A stretch of 64,000 nucleotides of DNA from Osedax fenrisi (GCA_964019155.1 OZ025245.1:1908343-1972342), one strand, 5' to 3'; shown: positions 13,509 through 25,772, counted from the first letter of the stretch. A program made the numbers and translations. Notes: generated by a model from the sequence alone, not told the origin.

Positions 13509-13998
13509 GTATACCCTATTGTATACTGCGTGGAACATACACTATTAATACAATAATAATTATAATACGAATTAATTGTTTGGAAATATGTTAGTATATT
13601 AAAGTATGAATGAATATTTATTTCCTTAATATTGAATATAGAATATACAGTTCGTGAAGTAAGTTACTAATCTATCGCTAAACAGATTGTATATATATTA
13701 TTTGTATACATATTATATGCAGTGCACAATATGTGTTACATACCTCACCTTGATACGAGTTAACACACAATGCTGGTGATTCTATTGTACATAAGAATTG
13801 TATACATGCCTACATGCCTACATGCCTACATATATACATGCCTACATATATACATGCCTACATATATATTTGATATCAAAATATATACAACATAAAAACT
13901 AGTATTTAAAATACTATTTATGTATTATTTAGATTATAATTACAAAATAGATATGTATTATATATATATATATATATATATAATTTTAAAATATATAC

Positions 13999-14452
13999 CA
14001 AAGATTTTCCGAAGGAAAGATATAACACTTACGCGAAATCGTGTAATTTGAATTTGTATACAAAATACCCTGGTGCCACCTATAGCGGGTTACTTTTAGG
14101 AACTATGCGTTGTTTATAATGTAAATTCGTATTTAACTATACACTTTTAAAATGTTAAATAATATGCTTCAAATTAATATTTATATGATGAAAACTAAGT
14201 GTTCATTACTAATATATAACAAACAAATATGATATTTATGTTTTAAATGCTATAAGTATATATTTAGTACGTACAAGTTAATTTATATTGCATGTAATTT
14301 AATAGAGCAATGAAAACATTGTTGTATGCAAACAGAGCCGAACCTAAATCTATTTCAGTGATTTCGATACTACTGCTAGCAGTGGCTGGGGATATTACTA
14401 AATTACGTTGCATGCATAGGGAGTGTTATATCTTTGCTTCGCAAAATCTTTG
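13999..14452. mobile_element. MITE family 2, 454 bp, with long TIRs and a 7-bp TSD
   Basis: The left terminus begins CAAAGATTTTCCGAAGGAAA and continues GATATAACACT. The reverse complement of the right terminus begins CAAAGATTTTGCGAAGCAAA and continues GATATAACACT, so the terminal inverted repeats are about 31 bp with two differences. The element is flanked by TATATAC at 13992-13998 and again at 14453-14459, a perfect 7-bp candidate target-site duplication (in AT-rich sequence, so chance is possible). The interior encodes nothing recognisable. A very short derivative with the same two ends lies at 39149-39196. Confidence 0.7.
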
Positions 14453-17160
14453 TATATACTGTGTATATAGTATATACCATATAAGTAGTTAATAATACAC
14501 TTTATAATATATATATATATATATCATTTACATATCACCTGCTATTCACTTGATTCATTTAATATACTATAACCTATAGTGTATACTATAGTATATTAAT
14601 ATACTTTAAACTATAGTATATTATTTATATATATATAAACTGATATATATATATATATATATATACATATATTAAGTGAATATCAGATACATTGTAAATT
14701 CTATATGAAATGAATATTCAGAATACATTGGAAGTTGTACTGACTCGATACTATAGTACTATATAATGTATACTGTATACTGTATGTATGCAGTGCACAT
14801 TGTTCAGTCCACTGGTGATTACCATGTTCAGCCGCATACCTGTGTAGTGTTATTGGTTTCTATGTACCTATCAGTAGAATTAGGCCCCGCCCCTCGCCAC
14901 GCCCATAGCCGATAGAGCGTGTAAATTGTACGTTACCCTATTAATTTGATTGATTGGCGATGGATTATGAAAATAAATAAACTATAGTATATTAACTACA
15001 GTTATTGAGTATACTCAATACAAATTTTGATATTGGGGATAAATCCATAAATATTTAACGTGTGCACATGGTACATATAATGTTTAACATGGAGTATAGA
15101 AATACAAAATAATAAAAAAGGACTAAAATTCGTTTCGCAATTTTTGTTGTCACAAGCTGTCATATATAAATATTATTTCGAAAAATCGTCATAACAATTA
15201 TATTTTTTCTTATAATGCATGTTTTTGAGAACGTCGACATTATTTTTGTTTATAAATATATAGTAATTTGGACATAATTATGAAATTATTATGAATTATA
15301 TTTTTTTCATTACAAATGGCTCACAAATTAATACTTATCATGTTTGTTGTTATACTTTCGTTCAATAACACACATTTTAAGTAAAAATTATTGATTTTAT
15401 TTTATGTATTACCCATACCCATTGTATGTATTACCCATGTTATACATATTGTATACAATATGTAAATATTGTATGTACCCATGTTAAACTGTAATGCACT
15501 ATCGCTACTCTCTGGTCATCCAAAATATCCACATTTTGTCGAGTTTTTAATATATATAATTTATTTATTTTCAAAATGCATCGCTAATCAATCAAATAAA
15601 TGCATAACCCTAACAGTGTACGTCGAACGTAAATAGCGAACCGGTAGGGTTGGTCACCTTAACAATAGGCGAATTACGTCACAATAGGCAAGTGGCGTCA
15701 CTCGAAAGTGAACGAAACTTTATTAATGAGGGGGTAATTACTCTAATTAAGGGTTATTAAAACCGGCACCGCACCTTCATGGTATTTTATAGATAGGTAA
15801 TCCAATCTATAAGTATACTTATATATTTGTGTAAACACACGTTGTAAGATTACCTATCTCTAACGGGTGTACCTGTGGGAGGGGTAGCCCCACCCTGTAC
15901 TCTATATAGTACCTCGTTAGCAAGAGTGTCCGCCGGGTGGTTAATAACATTATGGGCGTGTCTGGGTGGTTACTACTAAATAAGGGCGTGTCCGGAATAT
16001 AAAGGAGGAAAAATAAATGTATTTAATATTAATTTAGAATGTATTAAATTAGTAATAAATGTAAAGTTTCCGATCTCGACTATATATAGAACGAATCTCG
16101 GATAACGACGTTCATATATAACGACGTTCCTTCCTCTCCATGACGTAACACTGTTCTGAGTGTGTAGTGCGATGACTCACCTTTATCGATACCTCAGTTA
16201 CGTAATAACTTAATGAATTCCACCGAACCAGAGATAGAGGGGGAGAGTCGATCTCACTATGACGCAATAGATATTGAGAAGCTCATACCGACTATTTCCA
16301 CACACGCACACATGTGTGTGAGTCGCATACACACATGTTGTAACCAAAGGGGCTTTGTTGTAACTGTGATTACATAATAGTACTTTGTATTAACCAATGG
16401 ACGATTCTAATATCTTATATGTGATGCAAGTTTATCCAGCATTAATTAACCATTTCTACTAATATATATATATATATATATGTTTGTATTAGATACATTC
16501 TTATATCATCGTAATACATAAATGAATGAACAAAAGTTCGCAAATAGTGTTACAATAGAGTTATGCTACGATGCGCATGACTAAGCGCACGTACTAGCGT
16601 GTGACTGCGCATGCGTTTAGTCATGATACACGGGGTATGACTAGAAACGCTGCAGGGTATGTCCCCAGCATTCGGTGACCTCGCTTGACCTCGTATTGAC
16701 CCCTTTGCGCATCGAACCGTAAACAAGTATAGTTCATGATGTATTACTTGCTATAGGCAGTAATCTATAGAGAGGCATCGAGTTGGCATACGTACATACA
16801 TGTACTTACATATGAATAGCGTATCTTACGCGTGTATTACTTGTGATACTAAATTCCATTAAATATATCACTTTTATATTTATATTTAATAATTTAGTAA
16901 CATATTCTATTAACTGATTGCATTACTTCACTACCAGTATTAACTTGCCTACATCTAAACTATATCGACATGTTATACATCTATATATATATATATATAT
17001 ATACTACATATAATGTAGTGTACGATGTACATTAATGTACATATTACAATGTACATGGTACTAGTTAAATGTACATTAATCTACACGTTACAATGTACAA
17101 TTTCAATTAAATACCAGTATTTAACTAGTATGTTCGGTTGCCACTGTAGATTAAACAGGT
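14453..17160. other. AT-rich gene-free block
   Basis: No gene is supported. Segments at 15000-15600 are unusually AT-rich. 15600-16300 is richer in CpG words, and an NRF1-like TGCGCATGCG occurs near 16605. (TA)n runs lie near 16463 and 16984. Confidence 0.4.
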
Positions 17161-17250
17161 CATTGTACCCAGTACATTGTACACTGTACACTGTGCATTG
17201 TACACTGTACACTGTGTATATTGTACAGTGTACAACGGTATATAATGTAC
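17160..17250. repeat. GTACA-rich tandem/palindromic repeat
   Basis: TGTACACTGTACACTGTGCA-type words are repeated. TGTACA is self-complementary, so the tract can fold on itself. A similar tract recurs at 17690-17735 and a 12-bp direct form (GTGTACATT) at 17926-18005. Confidence 0.7.
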
Positions 17251-17373
17251 AACAGTAAATTATAAACTGGGAGACGGCAAGGCATTCAAATAACATAAAT
17301 CAAGAAGTTTCTCATGCAGTCTTATGATACACACGTGAATTTTAATATACACAACATATATACACACATATAT

Positions 17374-17417
<44 letters not shown>

Positions 17418-17754
17418 GCATAATCTCCTGGGATCAATTAAACAGTATGCATGCGTGGGTTTTAAACATGTGCTATACAAGAGCACACACACACACGCAC
17501 ACACACACGCACACACACACGAGCGCACACACAACAACAAAAGGAGCATTGTCTTTGTTGACCTGTGTACTGCGCATAATTAACAATATACGGCCAACAC
17601 GCTGCGTGTTCGTATTACGTGACATTACGTAAGCCATTGTTCTAATTGGGAGAGCACACCATATTTGTGTTTTCATTATACACGCTGTATTGTACAATGT
17701 ACATTGTACAGTGTACAGTGTACACTGTACATCATTTACAAATAAAATAAAAAA

Positions 17755-17815
17755 ATGTCGTTAATTTTTAATATAAATTTCTATCTTTTTTAATATTATT
17801 GTTGCTTTTTGAATT
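17755..17815. repeat. Dispersed repeat, copy 1
   Basis: A block with GTCGTTAATTTT, then CTATCTTTTTTAA, then a TTTGCTTTNTGAAT-type segment matches 52621-52682 inside intron 13 of the receptor gene, in the same orientation and order. It is probably an uncharacterised interspersed repeat. Confidence 0.5.
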
Positions 17816-18119
17816 TGTGTAGAAATATCGCAGATCTATTTCATTGTAGGTCATTACTGATAAGAAACGAGTATACACTTTATTGTATACTTATGTATAC
17901 GTATTAGGTACGATATGTAATATACGCTGTGTACATTGTGTACATTGTGTACATTGTGTACAATGTGGACATTGTGTACATTGTGTACATTATGTACATA
18001 GTGGACAGGACACGTGCATTATTATATAACAACAATAGCGAGATGGGTCACTGTTATCACAGGTCCGGTTCGCGAGTGTGGGAAGGAGATAGCACTATCA
18101 GTAGGGCAGTTTATCCTCG

Positions 18120-20402
18120 GGGATTAGTGGTGGGCAGTGTAGTGGTGGTGGGCAGTAGTAATCAGTAGTGTGTTGGTCAGTGTAGTGATCAGTATAGTGG
18201 TCAGTGTAGTGGTGGTCAGAGTAATCAGTAGTGTGTTGATCAGTATAGTAGTGGTCAGTAGTGTGGTGGTCAGTATAGTAGTGGTCTGTAGTGTGGTGGT
18301 CAGTATAGTGGTCAGTGTAGTGGTGGTCTGTAGTAATGGTCAGTATAGTGGTCAGTGTAGTGGTGGTCTGTAGTGTGGTGGTCAGTATAGTGGTCAGTGT
18401 AGTGGTGGTCTGTAGTGTAATGGTCAGTGTAGTGGTGGTCTGTAGTGTAATGGTCAGTGTAGTGGTGGTCTGTAGTAATGGTCAGTATAGTGGTCAGTGT
18501 AGTGGTGGTCTGTAGTGTGGTGGTCAGTATAGTGGTCAGTGTAGTGGTGGTCTGTAGTGTGGTGGTCAGTATAGTGGTCAGTGTAGTGGTGGTCTGTAGT
18601 GTAATGGTCAGTGTAGTGGTGGTCTGTAGTGTAATGGTCAGTGTAGTGGTGGTCTGTAGTAATGGTCAGTATAGTGGTCAGTGTAGTGGTGGTCTGTAGT
18701 GTGGTGGTCAGTATAGTGGTGGTCTGTAGTGTAATGGTCAGTGTAGTAGTGGTCTGTAGTGTAATGGTCAGTATAGTAGTCAGTGTAGTGGTGGTCTGTA
18801 GTGTGGTGGTCAGTATAGTGGTCAGTGTAGTGGTGGTCTGTAGTGTGGTGGTCAGTATAGTGGTCAGTGTAGTGGTGGTCTGTAGTGTGGTGGTCAGTAT
18901 AGTGGTCAGTGTAGTGGTGGTCTGTAGTGTAATGGTCAGTGTAGTGGTGGTCTGTAGTGTAATGGTCAGTGTAGTGGTGGTCTGTAGTAATGGTCAGTAT
19001 AGTGGTCAGTGTAGTGGTGGTCTGTAGTGTGGTGGTCAGTATAGTGGTGGTCTGTAGTGTAATGGTCAGTGTAGTAGTGGTCTGTAGTGTAATGGTCAGT
19101 ATAGTAGTCAGTGTAGTGGTGGTCTGTAGTGTGGTGGTCAGTATAGTGGTCAGTGTAGTGGTGGTCTGTAGTGTAATGGTCAGTATAGTAGTCAGTGTAG
19201 TGGTGGTCTGTAGTGTGGTGGTCAGTATAGTGGTCAGTGTAGTGGTGGTCTGTAGTGTAATGGTCAGTATAGTAGTCAGTGTAGTGGTGGTCTGTAGTGT
19301 GGTGGTCAGTATAGTGGTCAGTGTAGTGGTGGTCTGTAGTGTGGTGGTCAGTATAGTGGTCAGTGTAGTGGTGGTCTGTAGTGTAATGGTCAGTGTAGTG
19401 GTGGTCTGTAGTGTAATGGTCAGTGTAGTGGTGGTCTGTAGTAATGGTCAGTATAGTGGTCAGTGTAGTGGTGGTCTGTAGTGTGGTGGTCAGTATAGTG
19501 GTGGTCTGTAGTGTAATGGTCAGTGTAGTAGTGGTCTGTAGTGTAATGGTCAGTATAGTAGTCAGTGTAGTGGTGGTCTGTAGTGTGGTGGTCAGTATAG
19601 TGGTCAGTGTAGTGGTGGTCTGTAGTGTAATGGTCAGTATAGTAGTCAGTGTAGTGGTGGTCTGTAGTGTGGTGGTCAGTATAGTGGTCAGTGTAGTGGT
19701 GGTCTGTAGTGTAATGGTCAGTATAGTAGTCAGTGTAGTGGTGGTCTGTAGTGTGGTGGTCAGTATAGTGGTCAGTGTAGTGGTGGTCTGTAGTGTGGTG
19801 GTCAGTATAGTGGTCAGTGTAGTGGTGGTCTGTAGTGTAATGGTCAGTGTAGTGGTGGTCTGTAGTGTAATGGTCAGTGTAGTGGTGGTCTGTAGTAATG
19901 GTCAGTATAGTGGTCAGTGTAGTGGTGGTCTGTAGTGTAATGGTCAGTGTAGTGGTGGTCTGTAGTGTAATGGTCAGTGTAGTGGTGGTCTGTAGTAATG
20001 GTCAGTATAGTGGTCAGTGTAGTGGTGGTCTGTAGTGTGGTGGTCAGTATAGTGGTGGTCTGTAGTGTAATGGTCAGTGTAGTAGTGGTCTGTAGTGTAA
20101 TGGTCAGTATAGTAGTCAGTGTAGTGGTGGTCAGTATAGTGGTGGTCAGTATAGTGGTCAGTGTAGTAGTGGTCTGTAGTGTAATGGTCAGTATAGTAGT
20201 CAGTGTAGTGGTGGTCTGTAGTGTGGTGGTCAGTATAGTGGTCAGTGTAGTGGTGGTCTGTAGTGTAATGGTCAGTGTAGTGGTGGTCTGTAGTGTAATG
20301 GTCAGTATAGTGGTCAGTATAGTGATGGTCAGTGTAGTGGTGGTCTGTAGTGTAATGGTCAGTGTAGTGTTCAGTGTAGTGGTGGTCTGTAGTAATGGTC
20401 AA
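18120..20402. repeat. G/T-rich satellite with 454-bp higher-order repeat
   Basis: About 2.3 kb is built from 12- and 15-bp subunits such as GTCAGTATAGTG, GTCAGTGTAGTGGTG and GTCTGTAGTGTGGTG. Subunits are arranged in larger blocks: 18990-19443 and 19444-19897 appear identical by eye, giving a 454-bp higher-order period, and a shorter relative spans 18662-18989. Long valine-rich open frames on + and HYTD-rich frames on - are by-products of the repeat. Confidence 0.95.
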
Positions 20403-20896
20403 TAGAAGTGCCACAACTAAACCAATAGTAAACATGCTAGAGCTAGTGTTAGACCGCGCTGTAGGCACACACGTATGTAGCTAAACACACCATGATTTAC
20501 TTCACAACATATTCGGGCATTGTATACCCTTCAAAGTGATGATTCATATAATACTAATAATAATATATAGTTTATTAGGTAAACAACAAAAATAAATAAA
20601 CACAAATATGGAAGAAAAAATATATATAAATTGATTTAATACCCAAATCGACATGGTACAAAAATTAACATTAGGTTTACATTTTATAACAGAATGCATT
20701 GGAGTATGCATGCCGAACCTATATATAATATATAAACCTATAATATATATATATACTATAGTTATAGTTACACGAGCAATTCACGTCGTACATGTTAGTA
20801 CACATACTGCCTGTAGTCTACACATAGGCTACACACATACATGCGTACACTACTATAACAAACTCACGTGTAATGCCCGCAGTGACGTCATACCAA

Positions 20897-21050
20897 TAGG
20901 GGCGCTGCAACAGGGGGGGGCGAGTGGGGTATGTCCTCCACTTTAAAATCTAGGGGGACCTCAAATGTATTGCCCCCCCCCCCACTTTTACCACAACATT
21001 TATTGTGATTGGTTGGTCCCCCTACATACAAAATAGTTTCAGCGCCCCTA
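20897..21050. mobile_element. hAT-like MITE, 154 bp
   Basis: The ends are TAGGGGCGCTGCAAC on the left and GTTTCAGCGCCCCTA on the right, inverted with one mismatch. A second inner inverted pair is TAGGGGGACC/GGTCCCCCTA. Flanking 8-mers CATACCAA (left) and CATACCGG (right) match at 6 of 8, consistent with an aged 8-bp target-site duplication as in hAT elements. A half copy lies at 47131-47205 in an intron of the receptor gene. The insertion sits beside an isolated GCAGTGACGTCATA word, so it apparently separates one outlying unit from the array that follows. Confidence 0.75.
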
Positions 21051-21073
21051 CATACCGGTGTATACACCTTATA

Positions 21074-21811
21074 AGGCCTGCAGTGACGTCATAACGGTGT
21101 AAGGCCTGCAGTGACGTCATAACGGTGTAAGGCCTGCAGTGACGTCATAATAGTGTAAGGCCTGCAGTGACGTCATAATAGTGTAAGGCCTGCAGTGACG
21201 TCATAATAGTGTAAGGCCTGCAGTGACGTCATAATAGTGTAAGGCCTGCAGTGACGTAATAATAGTTTAAGGCCTGCAGTGACGTCATAATAGTGTAAGG
21301 CCTGCAGTGACGTCATAATAGTGTAAGGCCTGCAGTGACGTCATAATAGTGTAAGGCCTACAGTGACGTCATAATAGTGTAAGGCCTGTAGTGACGTCAT
21401 AATAGTGTAAGGCCTGCAGTGACGTCATAATAGTGTAAGGCCAATAGTGACGTCATAATAGTGTAAGGCCAATAGTGACGTCATAATAGTGTAAGGCCTG
21501 CAGTGACGTCATAATAGTGTAAGGACTGCAGTGACGTCATAATAGTGTAAGGCCTGCAGTGACGTCATAATAGTGTAAGGCCTGCAGTGACGTAATAATA
21601 GTATAAGGCCTGCAGTGACGTCATAATAGTGTAAGGCCTGCAGTGACGTCATAATAGTGTAAGGCCTGCAGTGACGTAATAATAGTGTAAGGCCTGCAGT
21701 GACGTCATAATAGTGTAAGGCCTGCAGTGACGTCATAATAGTGTAAGGCCTGCAGTGACGTAATAATAGTATAAGGCCTGCAGTGACGTCATAATAGTAT
21801 AAGGCCTGCAT
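21074..21811. repeat. 28-bp tandem array carrying a CRE palindrome in each unit
   Basis: The unit is GGCCTGCAGTGACGTCATAA plus TAGTGTAA (28 bp). I count 26 units plus a decayed last one. Twenty-two contain the perfect cAMP-response-element palindrome TGACGTCA and four carry TGACGTAA. Other variation is small (GCAG to ATAG, GTGTAA to GTATAA). TGACGTCA is the optimal site for CREB/ATF bZIP factors, so the array could hold many such proteins, but no promoter is seen next to it. Confidence 0.95.
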
Positions 21812-21849
21812 TGACAGCCTGATGTATACTAATTAGACGCGTAAATCGG

Positions 21850-21989
21850 TAGAGATTTATGTAAATATGTGTTTAATATTGAATATATTACATTGTTTAG
21901 ATTGATAGCGTAATTGATATTAATAGACTATATGTAATATGCGCTCAATCAAAACAATGTAATATATTCAATATCAAGAATATAAGCTC

Positions 21990-22039
<50 letters not shown>

Positions 22040-22049
22040 CATAAATCTA
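21850..22049. mobile_element. Foldback element with internal (TA)n
   Basis: The left arm contains AGATTTATGTAAATA and TATTGAATATATTACATTGTTT. The right arm has the reverse complements in mirror order, AAACAATGTAATATATTCAATA and ATTTACATAAATCT, split by a 40-bp TA run. It is probably a MITE whose right arm was expanded by a microsatellite. Confidence 0.55.
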
Positions 22050-23442
22050 TTAATATACCCATGTGTGTGTGATGATGTAATATAACGAGTTGTTATCACA
22101 CAATGATGACATCATTCTAATACGTCATACCGTAACGAGGTGTCAGTATAACATTCTCCGCATATCTTAACTCCGCGGAATTAATAATATTCAGAGGCTC
22201 TTGATTTATGAAATATAATCATACGATATGAATCATAATATTTCCATATCCGTCATGTTTATTATTATATATATATATATATATATATATTACTTTACGA
22301 GGTTTATGTTATGTATGTAAATATTTGCATTGTATGAATGTATACATTACGCTAAATATAGGTATATTTCGTAATCATGTATATTCTGAAATACTAAATA
22401 TATTATAATATATTATAATTGTATATTATTTAAGGACTACATCTCATATCCACAATATATATATATTCACGTGATAATAAAACATGTGCCCGAATCACTA
22501 CTATTACTATAACAATAAAGATAATATACTACCATATATAGAGATATCTATAGATATCCTCTAACTATATATTCTACTACTAGTAGTCTTGGTCCAAGAC
22601 TATTGGACCAATGTTCTTTCTACTACTACCGCCACAACTACCATCAGTGATACTGATGACACGCCCATAACTACACAGATAACCACGCCCATAACACGCC
22701 CACTCTCGTGCATAATTAAACACACGCACTATTACTAGTAATAGTCGGGATGACATCTCTTACGTCATGTGTACTATTTCCACTGAGAGTGAGTGACACT
22801 GTATCCCGTACTCTAATATCGTACACACATGATTATGTGTATCACTGTTGTCTATTGGTAATATAGGATATATTAATATATATATATATATATATTAATA
22901 TATTAATATACCTATTATTGCTTTAGGATATTGTTACACATACCATTGTTATCTTGCGAGTCTATTGTCTCGTAGACGATGGTATTACCTATAATCTATA
23001 GTTTCTAATATATAGTATCCCCTATTGTTACTACCTATTGTTACTACCTATTGTTACTACCCATTGTAACAGAGATGCTCATGTTACCCACTCTCTGTAG
23101 AGTTCCAGTCATCGTAACCTAGGCTATTGTTACCTATACGCGCACGTCATTACGGTAACATCTATTGTTACACGAGTGTTATTATCTTATTGAGCAGCTG
23201 TTACGTCACGTCATTGTTATACATTGTCACGAGTGACATCTCATTGTTAACGCGCGGCTCCAGTGTGACGTAATCACCGGTACAGCCCGCTAGATAATAC
23301 GCCTATTGTAGTGCTGCTATTAGAGATGCGATTATGTAATCATAGTTAATTACCGTAGAGGAATTAAACAATACGCAATAATAATCATATAACTATGCAT
23401 ATATGGATTATAAGGACGACATTAAGAATTATTTACTATAGT
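22050..23442. other. Gene-free block
   Basis: No gene is supported. 22990-23250 repeats CTATTGTTAC-type words many times in imperfect tandem. (TA)n runs lie at about 22265-22290 and 22877-22894. Short GGGCGTG/CACGCCC words cluster at 22660-22705. Confidence 0.4.
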
Positions 23443-23721
23443 ATAATAATAATAATAATATTTATTTATTGAATCGCACATATAATAATATCGGATACAA
23501 ATGGACCCCTCAAGAAGTCATAGACTTGTACATGTTATAAATAACTGTGAGGAGCCCCGGACAATACAAAACAAATAGTAACATTTTTTTTCTTGTGTTT
23601 TGATTTATCGTTTATTAAATTCTTGATAAACACAAGAGAAAAACAAGAACTATCTGGAGTCGAACCCGGGACCTCTGGCTTACTAGCTTTTGGTTGTCCC
23701 ACTGAGCCATCGACCCCAGAC
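23443..23721 (-). mobile_element. SINE-A, full copy (tRNA-derived)
   Basis: Read on the minus strand, the head is tRNA-like, with a polymerase III A box (TGGCTCAGTGG) and a B box (GGTTCGACTCC). The body continues through CACAAGAAAAAAAATGTTAC and GTCCGGGGCTCCTC to a 3' tail ending ATTCAATAAATAAATATTAT. The whole length aligns with the + strand copy at 31804-32078. The tRNA-like part is not a functional tRNA. The partner LINE is not identified. Confidence 0.85.
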
Positions 23722-24299
23722 TAGTATATATATATATATATATATACTATAGTCTACTATATGCTGTAAGAGTTTATTCGTAGGGTTAAACATAATCGGA
23801 ATAATAATAAACTAGTTGAACTATATATATATATATATGATTATAATGATAATAATGTAAACTATTGAAATAAACATATATGTATAGTACTGAATGAATG
23901 GCGTGTGGCTTATGTAGACACCGTGTGTGAACAATGCGTGTTAAAGTGACGAACAAACAAGCCTGACTAAATAAACGGAAATTAAAACATTAAATGAATA
24001 TCGATAATAAGGTAATATACGATGTATTGCACATGGAGAGTAGCACCACAGTGATGCACGATAGCACTACTGGTATGTTAGTTATAGTTAGTTATAGTTA
24101 TACTAGTAGTAATACCATAGTAGTAATACTTTAGTAGTAATACTATAGTAGTAATACTAATAGTTATACTATAGTTAACTATAGTTAGTGATGTTTAGAG
24201 CAATTAGTGACCGCTTCCTGGCGGTCAATATCGATACTTCATCTCGGGAGTCGGCATTATTAGTAATTAATAATTAACGGTAATACTAGGCGGCGCTGC

Positions 24300-24425
24300 C
24301 AGTACCGATACCGCTTAGTACGCGTCCCGGTCGGTAGGGGGCCGACTTAATCCTAGCGCCGCACGAGTAATCCTAGCGAGCGGTACCGGAGTTATAACTG
24401 TCTACTAATGAACTAAGCAGCGGCG
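24300..24425. other. GC-rich island, no gene recognised
   Basis: About 125 bases have much higher GC than the surroundings, with repeated TCCTAGCG words. It could be a decayed promoter or exon; nothing specific can be read. Confidence 0.3.
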
Positions 24426-24507
24426 CACGTGACCGTACTATCAAGTCACGTGACCTATTATATATCACGTGATCGCATGCCTACTATAGTAGGCATGAGA
24501 TCACGTG
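24426..24507. promoter_or_regulatory. E-box cluster with a 42-bp near-perfect palindrome
   Basis: Four CACGTG or GCACGTG cores occur in 80 bases. The last two are the tips of a palindrome at 24466-24507 (CACGTGATCGCATGCCTACT and its mirror) with one mismatched pair. Such a structure could be a paired bHLH site or a cruciform-forming MITE remnant. Confidence 0.4.
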
Positions 24508-24564
24508 TCTATAGACTTAGGGTGGGGCTTTAGTAGCGGGTCAGGTGGTTTAAACATCGCGTAG

Positions 24565-24861
24565 ATACAACTGCAAGGTAAAGTAGATAGCAAAAGATCG
24601 CAAGGACGACCCAGGTTAAACTGGATGAATACTATTTGCAAATGGACATCGAAGAACTTAGAGGATTTGTTACTAATGACGTTAAACCGAGATGATTGGA
24701 GAAGTTTCTGTTATCATAGAAGTGTTTATGTTTTATGCCCCTACGTAGGTTTTATGCCCCAACGATTCTCCAGTCACGAGACTAAAGTAAAAAGTAAAGT
24801 AGATACAACGTCCATCCGTACTAACGCAGCCCATACGTTAGTTACGCGAGTCATATACTAA
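24565..24861 (+). pseudogene. LINE reverse-transcriptase ORF, C-terminal remnant
   Basis: The frame from 24565 reads IQLQGKVDSKRSQGRPRLNW, then MNTICKWTSKNLEDL and NRDDWRSF. The pattern LQGK-x(7-9)-GRPR-x-x-W, then an acidic/leucine helix, then DR-x-x-WR is the conserved C-terminal end of many non-LTR retrotransposon reverse-transcriptase ORFs. The upstream RT domain is missing, so this is a 5'-truncated copy. The sequence after about 24722 is not recognisable. A different LINE 3' fragment lies at 36446. Confidence 0.65.
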
Positions 24862-25357
24862 GTGTCACGTGTTTACACACCCCTCCATAGCCTTGTACTA
24901 TACAACCGTCACGGTTGAGGAATCATCTGAAGCTCGTATGACCTCTACAAAGGTCAAATCTGGATATAGATATACCGGTACGTAATCTCTACGGCGAGCG
25001 TGGTTAATTCAGCATCACGTGGTATTCACTATTCGTGCTGCTAACCTCCCTATCATCGCCCATCACGTGGTTTCATGGCACATGGTGGGGGCGTGGGGAG
25101 ATACTATAGCTCGATAGTCGTAGAAGCATCATTCCCACACTTAAGCCACTCCCAGTTCACCGCCCCGTTACGCCCCCTATATGAACATCCCATTGTTCGG
25201 CATAAATACAAACAATAGAGCGCTACTGATCATTTCGATACAGTGGAACAGTGGAATAAACAGTGGAATAATCAGTATGACGGTGAGGGGTGCATGAATT
25301 ATTCATTATTCGTACACTTTCTCTCTACATACAATATGCTGTACACATATGGTCTAC

Positions 25358-25376
25358 GCACACATACACACACACG

Positions 25377-25424
<48 letters not shown>

Positions 25425-25452
25425 CACACGCACACACACACATACACACACA
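25358..25452. repeat. (CA)n microsatellite
   Basis: A CA dinucleotide tract with occasional CG and TA interruptions. Poly-TH open frames across it are artefacts. Confidence 0.9.
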
Positions 25453-25671
25453 CCCAACGAGTATGCATGAGTACGACTTACGTAGGGAGTGACGCTATAC
25501 TGTGCAGCACACTCTACATATGTTCTGTCCTATATGACTGTACTGTATACCTATCCTATAGACATACAGTACATGTGATATTAAGGACTTGTCGTGTGTG
25601 TGTGCATGTGCAGATTGACTTACTATTATCAATATAACATATAGCATACTATGAGGGTGGTGCGAGGCTTC

Positions 25672-25725
25672 ATGTGCCCTGGCTAAAAGTAACGACCTAT
25701 TTCTCCATTACATATTAACTATATG

Positions 25726-25760
<35 letters not shown>

Positions 25761-25772
25761 CCAGGGAGCATC
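25672..25772. mobile_element. Small MITE-like inverted repeat
   Basis: The left end is ATGTGCCCTGGCTA; the reverse complement of the right end is ATGCTCCCTGGCTA (12 of 14 match). Most of the interior is a (TA)n run. No target-site duplication is evident. Confidence 0.4.

Larger units (their letters stand above)
8541..13998. other. Long gene-poor block rich in microsatellites
   Basis: No gene is supported. The block contains (TA)n runs (10689-10766, 11108-11147), (TG)n at 13460-13502, short GT runs, a SINE-A tail at 12206, E-box words (CACGTGA) clustered at 11684-11738, steroid-receptor-type half-sites at 12488-12510 and 13282-13301, and a small GC-richer segment at 8957-9120. Confidence 0.5.

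Noticed and set aside
15600..15625. Telomere-like CCCTAAC word
   Set aside because: Only a single occurrence (AACCCTAACAG), with no tandem telomere repeat.
18170..20468. Many valine-rich or HYTD-rich open frames
   Set aside because: They come from a G/T-rich satellite. All are bounded by repeat-unit variants and none has unique sequence.
21074..21811. CRISPR-like array
   Set aside because: The repeats are directly adjacent with no unique spacers, and the window is eukaryotic.
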